Source of the DNA: DASSKA01 sp035690905
Lineage (GTDB): Bacteria > Actinomycetota > Actinomycetes > Propionibacteriales > Nocardioidaceae
Assembly (NCBI GenBank): GCA_035690905.1
Contig: DASSKA010000190.1
Coordinates: 1 to 17,094, forward strand
Reading direction: 5' to 3'
Length of the DNA: 17,094 nucleotides
Both the position numbers and the translations under genes were made by a program. The notes under the pieces are model-generated. The model worked only from the letters and a program-made list of their open reading frames with translations, ran no database searches and was not told where the DNA came from. This document shows, in pieces, positions 10,158 through 16,257 of this stretch (the stretch's first letter is position 1; each line of letters starts with the position of its first letter).

Positions 10158-10768
10158 ACGGGAAGGCCCCGGCTGCGCAGGTCGACGCGCAGCTGCTCCG
10201 CGCCGGTGAACACGATGGCGTCCAGCCCGGCGCGGGCGCCGGCCGCCACGTTGCGTGCCGAGTCGTCGACGTACACGCACCGCTCCAGCGGCCTGCCGAC
10301 GCGGGCGGCCAGCGCCTCGAAGATCCCCGGCTCGGGCTTGGCCAGGCCCTCCTCACCGGAGACCACGATGTCGTCGAAGAGCCTCAGCACCGCGTGCCGG
10401 GCGCGGGCGACCGGGAACAGCTCCGCCGACCAGTTCGTGAGCGCGAACAGCGGGACGCCCGCGGCGTGCAGCCGCTCCACGATCGCCGCGGTCCCGGGGA
10501 CCGGATGCTCGACGGCGAGCGCGAAGTTGGCCCGGTAGCCGAGCACGTGGGGCTCCCAGTGCGGGTGCGTTCGGCCGGCGGACGCCTCGGCCTCCGGCCA
10601 CGGCCGGCCCGCGTCCTGCTCGTGGTTCCAGGCGTGGAAGTCGAAGTCCGCGGCGGTGAGGAACCGGTGGGCCTCCTCCTCGCCGACCGCGGCCGCGATC
10701 GCCCTCTGCGGCTCCCAGCGGATCAGGACGTCGCCGAGGTCCATGACGACGGCTTCCGGGCGGCTCAT
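10154..10768 (-). CDS. HAD-superfamily hydrolase, YihX-like phosphatase
   Basis: This 204-aa protein has the HAD motifs in order: motif I VMDLGDVL (nucleophile D10), motif II LTNWS (T111), motif III Lys in LAKPEPGIF (K144) and motif IV VYVDDSARN (D168, D169). The alpha-helical cap between motifs I and II fits subfamily IA. The residue two after the nucleophile is Gly rather than the usual general-acid Asp, a feature also seen in YihX-like (glucose-1-phosphate phosphatase) members. The ATG at 10768 begins 19 bp after the stop of the nitrite reductase fusion on the same strand, so it may be the last gene of that operon. The substrate is unknown, and a link to nitrite metabolism is not evident. 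Confidence 0.87.
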   Translation of the reverse strand: MSRPEAVVMDLGDVLIRWEPQRAIAAAVGEEEAHRFLTAADFDFHAWNHEQDAGRPWPEAEASAGRTHPHWEPHVLGYRANFALAVEHPVPGTAAIVERLHAAGVPLFALTNWSAELFPVARARHAVLRLFDDIVVSGEEGLAKPEPGIFEALAARVGRPLERCVYVDDSARNVAAGARAGLDAIVFTGAEQLRVDLRSRGLPV

Positions 10769-10787
10769 GGCCTTGACCCTAACCGCG

Positions 10788-13427
10788 TCAGCGGGCCACC
10801 TCGAAGACCCCGTGGGCGCCGTGCTCGGCGTCGGTCATCAGGTGCGTGATGAACGGGTAGTGCCCCGGCTGCGGGAAGCTCAGCTCGACGAAACCGCCCT
10901 GCGCGGGGCCCAGGAACAGCGCCTGGCTGCCTCCGGGGGACCCGCGACGTAGCCGGTAGGCACCCTCCTGGTAGACGGTGTCGAACTGGCCGCCCACCAC
11001 GTGGAACGAGGTGGGCCTGTCGGGGCCAGCGTCCAGCACCCAGATCCGGACCCGTTGACCCACCTTCGCCGTGAGCGGCGCGTGGTCGTACTGGTCGGCG
11101 TAGCCGTTGAACACCACCTCATCCGGCTTCTCGGCGTTCAGCTTGGCCATGTTCACGGTGCCGCCCTGCGGCCCCAGGTAGAACTCCGACTGCACCAGGA
11201 CGTAGCTGTGCGCGACCCGCGGCAGGTTCGGCGGGTCGATCACCACGGCCCCGAACATGCCGCTGGCGATGTGCGCGTCCATCGGCATCGATGCGCAGTG
11301 GTAGAGCCAGATCCCGGCCCTGGTAGCGGTGAACCGGTAGGTCAGCGACTGCCCGGGTGCGATCGTCCGCATCGGCCCGTCCGGCGCCAGCGTGCCGGCG
11401 TGGAAGTCCACCGAGTGCCCCATCGACCCGTCGTTGACCAGGGTGATCACGAACGTGTCGCCGATCCGGCCGTGCAGGGTGGGCCCGGGGGCGGTCCCGT
11501 CGTACGTCCACAGGCGCTGCCGCACGCCGGGGGCGACCGCGCGCTCCACCTCCCGGACGGTGAAGGTACGACGGTGCACCCGGCCCGGCTCGAGCGGCGG
11601 CAGCGTGGCGTCGTGGGGACGGAAGCCCGGACCGGGGCTCTTCGAGAAGTCCAGGAGCGAGGACGCGCTGGGCCGGTGGCCGGCGCCGCCGCTCATCCCG
11701 GGCATGCCGGCCATCCCGCTGTCGCGCTCGGAGGTGCCCGAGGGGGTGGACGTGCCGGTGACGTCGACGTGGAACACCATGCCCATCTCGCGGTGCGCAC
11801 CCACCGAGCACCAGCCGTCCAGGTCGTGCCCGAGCACGCCGACGTCCATCCGTGCCGACTGGCCGGGCGAGAGGAAGCCGCTGTCCGCGCCGTTCTCCAG
11901 CGTCAGGTCGTGCACGTTGCCCTGGTCGACGTTCTTGACGAAGATGACCAGCCGGTTGCCCGCCGGCACGTGCACCGTCGAGGGCGTGAAGTGCATGTCG
12001 GCCGCCTGGACGTGCACGGTCGTGGTGTGCCCGGTGGGCGCGACGGTTCCGACCCTCCCGGCCAGCGCCGCCGGGTTCACCGCGACCCCGGCGGCCACTG
12101 CGAGCACCACCGCCCCCAGGCCGACGGCGGCCAGCCCGGCGACCTGGCCGCGTGGGCGCACGGCAGTCGGCGACGCCGGTCCGCGCCGGTCTGCCGGAAC
12201 CGGCTCCGGCGGCGCCTGCTTGGCGCGCCGGCTGGCCTTCATGCCCGCGAACAGCAGCGGGATGAACGCCGCCAGGCCGGCGATCACCAGCGCCCAGCAC
12301 AGCTGCCGCACCAGGTCCGGCACCGGCAGCAGGCAGACCACCAGCCCGGCGTTCACCGCCACGATCCGCAGCGGTCCGCCACGGTCCAGGGCGGTGTTGG
12401 CCGCCCGCACCGGGGACGGTCCGCCGCCGAGCGCCACCGGCACCAGGTAGGACAGTGCGCCCAGCAGCACCTGGGCGCCGAACCCGGCGGCCAGCGCCGG
12501 GGTCAGCCACTCCAGTCGCTCGTGCGCGGCGTCCATGGAGCCGGCGGTCCCCACGGCGACGGTCAGTCCGGCCACCGTGCCGGCCAGCCAGACCAGGCCG
12601 GCGAGCACCGAGAAAGTCGGGTACGACGCGGGTGGCTTGCCCCGCGCCGCGAGGTAGACGAACCGGCCCATCAGCGCCAGGCCGGCCAGGTAGCCGGCCA
12701 GCCCCAGCCCGACCAGCGGCAGGATCCCGAGCAGGGCACCGGCCACCGTGACCAGGACCGCGCCCAGCAGCACCGGCAGGGCCCGCCGGGCCGCGCGCTC
12801 GGTGCCCTCCACCAGCCGGGTGCGCAGCATGGTCGGCCACAGCGTCACCAGCGTGCCGACCACGGTCAGCCCCATCCAGCCGAGCACGTTGACGGCGACG
12901 TGGGCGAGCATCAGCCGCGGGTGCCAGGTCTCGTCCATCCCCCGGGCCATGGTCACGCCCAGCCCGGCGCCGACCGGCAGCAGGCTCGCCGCGGCCACGT
13001 AGTAGCGGACCGTCGGCCCGAACCGGGACGGCAGCGAGCGGCGCATCCTGCCGGCCAGCGAGGCGCCGTGCCACACCACGGCCGCCGTGACACCGGCCGC
13101 ACCGGCCACGGTCAGCGGCCAGACGTCGGCAGGGACACCGACCACCACCAGCACCACGCCGAGGTTGAGCACGCCCAGCCGGATGCTCTGGTGGCGGGCG
13201 TCGTGGGGGCGCGGGGCGGCGTGCAGCAGCGTGTCGGCGAAATGCTTGCTCCACACGAGGATCGAGTGGGTGACCGCGCCGAGCAGCAGCAGGTGGAACA
13301 TCAGCCAGCGCGGCGCGGGGACCAGGTCGTGGACGAGGGCGACCGGCACCACCAGCATCAGCCACAGCACCGCGGGCAGGTCGCGCAGCGGCTGGAAGCC
13401 GCGCAGCGGGCGGGTGCGGCGGGTCAT
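10788..13427 (-). CDS. nirK: Membrane-domain / cupredoxin / copper nitrite reductase (NirK) fusion
   Basis: This 879-aa three-part protein would reduce nitrite to NO outside the membrane. Residues ~17-395 hold about 12 hydrophobic helices with histidines H45, H54 and H175, followed by a basic linker and a further helix at ~429-450. Residues ~465-557 form a cupredoxin with a type-1 copper set: H506, C540, H545, M550. A Met/Gly-rich linker (571-584) leads to a two-domain NirK core (~615-879). Its type-1 site is H671, C711, H719, M724; its type-2 site is H676, H710, H809; the catalytic pair matching Asp98/His255 of known NirK is D674 and H782. All key residues are present. ATG at 13427 is supported by GGAGG 6 bases upstream, and its ATGA overlaps the upstream stop. 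A two-domain laccase is less likely given the NirK-like residues. gene_symbol refers to the catalytic part. Confidence 0.88.
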   Translation of the reverse strand: MTRRTRPLRGFQPLRDLPAVLWLMLVVPVALVHDLVPAPRWLMFHLLLLGAVTHSILVWSKHFADTLLHAAPRPHDARHQSIRLGVLNLGVVLVVVGVPADVWPLTVAGAAGVTAAVVWHGASLAGRMRRSLPSRFGPTVRYYVAAASLLPVGAGLGVTMARGMDETWHPRLMLAHVAVNVLGWMGLTVVGTLVTLWPTMLRTRLVEGTERAARRALPVLLGAVLVTVAGALLGILPLVGLGLAGYLAGLALMGRFVYLAARGKPPASYPTFSVLAGLVWLAGTVAGLTVAVGTAGSMDAAHERLEWLTPALAAGFGAQVLLGALSYLVPVALGGGPSPVRAANTALDRGGPLRIVAVNAGLVVCLLPVPDLVRQLCWALVIAGLAAFIPLLFAGMKASRRAKQAPPEPVPADRRGPASPTAVRPRGQVAGLAAVGLGAVVLAVAAGVAVNPAALAGRVGTVAPTGHTTTVHVQAADMHFTPSTVHVPAGNRLVIFVKNVDQGNVHDLTLENGADSGFLSPGQSARMDVGVLGHDLDGWCSVGAHREMGMVFHVDVTGTSTPSGTSERDSGMAGMPGMSGGAGHRPSASSLLDFSKSPGPGFRPHDATLPPLEPGRVHRRTFTVREVERAVAPGVRQRLWTYDGTAPGPTLHGRIGDTFVITLVNDGSMGHSVDFHAGTLAPDGPMRTIAPGQSLTYRFTATRAGIWLYHCASMPMDAHIASGMFGAVVIDPPNLPRVAHSYVLVQSEFYLGPQGGTVNMAKLNAEKPDEVVFNGYADQYDHAPLTAKVGQRVRIWVLDAGPDRPTSFHVVGGQFDTVYQEGAYRLRRGSPGGSQALFLGPAQGGFVELSFPQPGHYPFITHLMTDAEHGAHGVFEVAR

Positions 13428-14560
13428 CGTGTTCCTCCGGATGTACGGCGGGCGCGCACGCTTGACCAGGCGGCGACGCCGACGAAGCCCAGCAGGGCGA
13501 CCTCGTTGAGCACCCCGCCGACCTGCCAGGCCAGGTGCACGTCGCGCGCGTCGCCGATCCAGATGCGCAGGGCAAGAGACAGGTGCAGCAGCACGATCGT
13601 GGCCAGCATGGCCGGGTGGTAGGGCAGCGGCCGGCGGAGCACGGCGGGCAGGATCACCGGCGCGTGGGCGATGATCATCGAGATCGTGAAGCCCAGGAAG
13701 ACCGCGTGCACCACCGCGTCGTACCTCGGCCCGTCCGCGATCGCCGGGCCGCCGATCAGCCAGATCGCACCGGCCACGGCCAGCCAGAAGTACCCGGCCA
13801 GCATGCAGCCGGCCATGAACCGGGTCAGCCCCTTCGCGGAGATGGTCTTCCGGGCGATGTCGTGGGTCACCAGCCAGCCGACCAGCACCAGCAACGCCAG
13901 CCCGAGCAGCGGGTAGCCGATGGCCGGCCACAGCAGCGAGGCGGTGATGGCGACCACCAGGCCGGCCGTCAGGAGCAGCAGCTTGGTGCCCGCCGCCGAG
14001 CCCATCGCGATCCGGGCCAGCTCGAGACGCTCGCCGGCGATGGTGAGCACCACGAACCCCATCAGCCACGGCAGCAGCAGCGGGATGTCCACCCCGCCCA
14101 GCCAGAGCGCCGCCGCACCGGTGGCGAGCACCGCGCTGAAGGCCTCGATCAGCACCGCGTCGTCGCGCTGCCTGCGCCACAGCGGCACGTAGACGCCGGC
14201 GAACGCAACGCAGCCGAGGAGGAGGGTCAGCTTGCCGACCGGCTCGGGAGCGGGTGAGATCAGCAGCACGGTCCCCAGGCCGAGCAGCCCGGGGGCGGCG
14301 AACCCGGCGCGGTGGCGCAGGGCGACCGCGCGCTCCAGGCTGACCAGGGTGCCGACGAACCCGAGCACCATCACCATCCCGTGCACCTCGGGAAGCCGGG
14401 ATGCGTCCACCGGCGCCGGCACCCCGAGCAGCATCAGCGCCGCGTCCAGCCCCACCAGCAGGGCGAAGCCGCCGAGGGCCAGGAACGGCGCCCTGGCCAG
14501 GCCGGAGCCGCGCTCCGGTCGCCGCACGGCAGGCGGCCGCTGTGCGGTCACGGTGCTCAC
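13424..14560 (-). CDS. Polytopic membrane protein of the nirK operon, possibly NnrS-like
   Basis: This 378-aa protein has about 11-12 hydrophobic segments and a basic N-terminus. Histidines lie in or beside helices: H60 in PEVHGMVMVLGF, H285 and H299 in VVHAVFLGF...IIAHAPVILP, H315, and H326 in LLHLSLAL. Such residues could bind haem or copper, as in NnrS, a membrane protein linked to NO stress, but I cannot prove membership of that family. Parts recall the membrane domain of the adjacent NirK fusion, so the two may share ancestry or form a complex (inference). The GTG at 14560 is chosen because it overlaps the upstream regulator's TGA (GTGA), and the gene's own TGA overlaps the nirK ATG. Coupled translation suggests fixed stoichiometry. 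Confidence 0.72.
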   Translation of the reverse strand: MSTVTAQRPPAVRRPERGSGLARAPFLALGGFALLVGLDAALMLLGVPAPVDASRLPEVHGMVMVLGFVGTLVSLERAVALRHRAGFAAPGLLGLGTVLLISPAPEPVGKLTLLLGCVAFAGVYVPLWRRQRDDAVLIEAFSAVLATGAAALWLGGVDIPLLLPWLMGFVVLTIAGERLELARIAMGSAAGTKLLLLTAGLVVAITASLLWPAIGYPLLGLALLVLVGWLVTHDIARKTISAKGLTRFMAGCMLAGYFWLAVAGAIWLIGGPAIADGPRYDAVVHAVFLGFTISMIIAHAPVILPAVLRRPLPYHPAMLATIVLLHLSLALRIWIGDARDVHLAWQVGGVLNEVALLGFVGVAAWSSVRARRTSGGTR

Positions 14561-15255
14561 TCGGTGTTCCGGGAGGCGGTCAGGTGCAGCCGGCACGCGC
14601 CGACGTCGGAGAACGGCAGCAGCTCGGCCGGAGCCGCGTCCCCGCCGTACTCCTCCAGCGCGCCGCGGATGATGCCGAGGTGCACCCCGCAGACCACGTC
14701 GGGGTGGCGATGGGCGGCCTCCAGCAGGGGGCACCGGGTGAGCATCACCCGGGAGTCGCGGGCGTCCGGCTGCGGGGCGAAGCCGAGGTCGTCGAGCAGG
14801 CCGACCACCTCGCGGCGGGCCGAGGCGCGGCCACGCTCGGGCACCGGCCGCTTCCGGGCCAGGTCGCGGCCCCAGTCCGTGCCGGCGGCGACAGCCTCGC
14901 CGCGGGGATCGCTGCTGCTGCGGTGGATGGCCGCGGCGAGGGTGGCGGCCAGGCCGGCGTACTCGGCGCCGCCGCCGGAGGTGGCCTCGGTGGCCTCGTA
15001 GAGCCAGGCGGGGCGGCCCCTGCCGTGGGGGGCGCGACGCTGGCGCCGCACCAGGCCCTGCTCCTCCAGGCCCTCGAGGTGCTCGCGCACGGTGTTGGCG
15101 TGCAGCCCGCTCACCCGCGACAGCGCGGCCAGCGTGACCGGCTCCGGCTGGTCCCGCAGAGTGCGCAGCAGGGCCTCCCGCGACGGCGACAGCGCCGGAC
15201 CGGAGCCGCGACCCTCGCCGGGTCGGGGGCCCTTCGACCCTTGATTATTTTCCAC
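14557..15255 (-). CDS. SufR/COG2345-like HTH regulator with C-terminal cysteines (predicted Fe-S sensor)
   Basis: This 232-aa protein has an N-terminal winged helix-turn-helix (about residues 22-88): LAALSRVSGLHANTVREHLEGLEEQGLV, followed by a wing RRAPHGRGRPAWLY. The C-terminal part carries C175, C189 and C221 in the contexts TRCPLLEAAHRHP, DVVCGVHLGII and VGACRLHL. This resembles SufR-type regulators, where three cysteines bind a [4Fe-4S] cluster. An Fe-S sensor of NO or oxidative stress would fit control of the downstream nitrite reductase. The GTG at 15255 is the likely start: no Shine-Dalgarno precedes it, but TACAGT (15268-15263 on this strand) ends 7 bases upstream, consistent with leaderless translation. 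It leads an overlapping three-gene set and is divergent from the hemerythrin gene. Confidence 0.82.
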   Translation of the reverse strand: MENNQGSKGPRPGEGRGSGPALSPSREALLRTLRDQPEPVTLAALSRVSGLHANTVREHLEGLEEQGLVRRQRRAPHGRGRPAWLYEATEATSGGGAEYAGLAATLAAAIHRSSSDPRGEAVAAGTDWGRDLARKRPVPERGRASARREVVGLLDDLGFAPQPDARDSRVMLTRCPLLEAAHRHPDVVCGVHLGIIRGALEEYGGDAAPAELLPFSDVGACRLHLTASRNTE

Positions 15256-15277
15256 GGAGTCTACTGTAATAAAATCA
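15242..15277. promoter_or_regulatory. Shared divergent promoter with imperfect inverted repeat (candidate operator)
   Basis: This AT-rich island lies in otherwise very GC-rich DNA. The arm at 15242-15251 (TGATTATTTT) and the arm at 15268-15277 (AATAAAATCA) form a 10-bp inverted repeat with two mismatches around 16 bases. Candidate -10 boxes overlap it: TAAAAT at 15270-15275 for the rightward gene, and TACAGT at 15268-15263 for the leftward gene. One regulator bound here could control both directions and its own gene. The repeat and boxes are seen; binding is inferred. Confidence 0.5.
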
Positions 15278-15350
15278 TCGGCAGGTCACCACACGGGGTG
15301 CCCACGAGAACGCAACCGGCGGCGCGCTGCCGGAGGAGAGGTCGAGAAAG

Positions 15351-16136
15351 ATGAACGACGTCGTCATCGCCTCGGACGAGGCAGACGCAACCGCGGCGCA
15401 CGCCGTTGAGCAGCACCACGCCCAGATGCAGGGCGCCCTCCGGGTCCGGGTCGAGGCACTGGTGGCCGGCGCCTCCCGCGGCGACGAGGTGGCGGCCCGG
15501 GCCGCGCAGAGCGACCTGGTCGGCTGGTGCCGGTCCGAGCTGGTGCCGCACGCCGCGGCGGAGGAGGAGACGCTGTACCCGGCCGCGCGGGCGCGGGCAG
15601 AGGCGCGGCTGCTGGTGGAGAGCATGCTCGGCGAGCACCAGGTGATCGTCGGGCTCGTGGAGGAGCTGGCCGCCGCGACCGAGCCGGTGCGGGCGGCGGC
15701 TGCCGCGCGGGCGCTGCAGGCGCTGTTCGACACCCATCTGGCCAAGGAGAACGAGCTGGTGCTGCCGGTGCTGGTCTCCGCGCCGGAGGTGTCGGTGGCC
15801 TCGCTGCTGGCCGGCATGCACGAGGTGCTCGGCGCCGACTCGCACCAGTCGCACGAGTCACAGTCCGGCGGGCACGACTGCACCTGCGGTGAGCAGGACG
15901 GCCCGGGCTTCCCCGAGCTGGACGCCCGCCAGGTGCCGCACGCCATCCGGCACGCCACCGTGTTCGGCGCCCTGGACTACGTGCAGCCGGGTGCGGGTCT
16001 GGTGCTCGTGGCCCCGCACGACCCGCTGCCGCTGCTGGCCCAGATCGAGCACCGTTACTCCGGCGCGTTCGAGGTGGAGTACCTGCAGCGCGGGCCGGAC
16101 GCGTGGCGGTTGAACCTGGTGCGTCGTACCGCCTGA
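15351..16136 (+). CDS. Hemerythrin-DUF2249 fusion protein
   Basis: This 261-aa cytoplasmic protein has no signal peptide. The N-terminal four-helix hemerythrin-like domain (~15-155) shows the di-iron ligand pattern: H22/H23, H67 and E71 in VPHAAAEEE, H96 in GEHQVI, and H129 and E133 in THLAKENE. A His/Cys-rich linker follows (H165, H168, H175, C177, C179). The C-terminal DUF2249 domain (~188-258) has LDARQVPHAIRHATVFGALD and the APHDPLPLL signature. Hemerythrin-like domains bind O2, NO or sense redox, and DUF2249 proteins often sit in NO/nitrogen-oxide loci. This fits its divergent position from the nirK regulator, so NO binding or iron/NO repair is a reasonable inference. The ATG at 15351 has GGAGAGG (15335-15341) as Shine-Dalgarno. 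Confidence 0.85.
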   Translation: MNDVVIASDEADATAAHAVEQHHAQMQGALRVRVEALVAGASRGDEVAARAAQSDLVGWCRSELVPHAAAEEETLYPAARARAEARLLVESMLGEHQVIVGLVEELAAATEPVRAAAAARALQALFDTHLAKENELVLPVLVSAPEVSVASLLAGMHEVLGADSHQSHESQSGGHDCTCGEQDGPGFPELDARQVPHAIRHATVFGALDYVQPGAGLVLVAPHDPLPLLAQIEHRYSGAFEVEYLQRGPDAWRLNLVRRTA

Positions 16137-16183
16137 GGCCGCCGGCCCCGTCGTACGGCGCTCGGGGCTGCAGCTGACCACGG

Positions 16184-16230
16184 AAAGGGGACGCTCCCCA
16201 TGGTGAGTTCACCGTGGGGAGCGTCCCTTT
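16184..16230. terminator. Long hairpin after the hemerythrin gene (bidirectional terminator candidate)
   Basis: The arm at 16184-16206 pairs with 16209-16230 over about 21-22 bp, with one bulged G and one G-T mismatch or wobble, around a 2-base loop. The stem is AAAGGG...-terminated, so it ends in CCCTTT on the + strand. It lies between convergent genes, 47 bp after the hemerythrin stop, and may end transcription from both sides. Confidence 0.6.
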
Positions 16231-16250
16231 ACCAGGGCACCCTGGTAAAG
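16227..16250. terminator. Second perfect hairpin sharing bases with the first
   Basis: Bases 16227-16237 (CTTTACCAGGG) pair perfectly with 16240-16250 (CCCTGGTAAAG), with only 2 bases between. It overlaps the right arm of the preceding hairpin by 4 bases, so the two compete at their junction. It starts 7 bases beyond the gltA stop, in the right place to terminate gltA on the - strand. An operator palindrome is an alternative reading. Confidence 0.5.
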
Positions 16251-16257
16251 GCGCCGG

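Noticed and set aside
11001..13622. Long + strand open frame (873 codons) antisense to the nirK fusion
   Set aside because: It is rich in His/Arg/Gln/Gly without domain motifs, typical of an antisense frame in high-GC coding DNA; the opposite strand has all NirK motifs.
13428..14180. Upstream extension of the nirK frame to 14180
   Set aside because: It overlaps the preceding membrane-protein gene in another frame, and a GGAGG-supported ATG with a coupled overlap exists at 13427.
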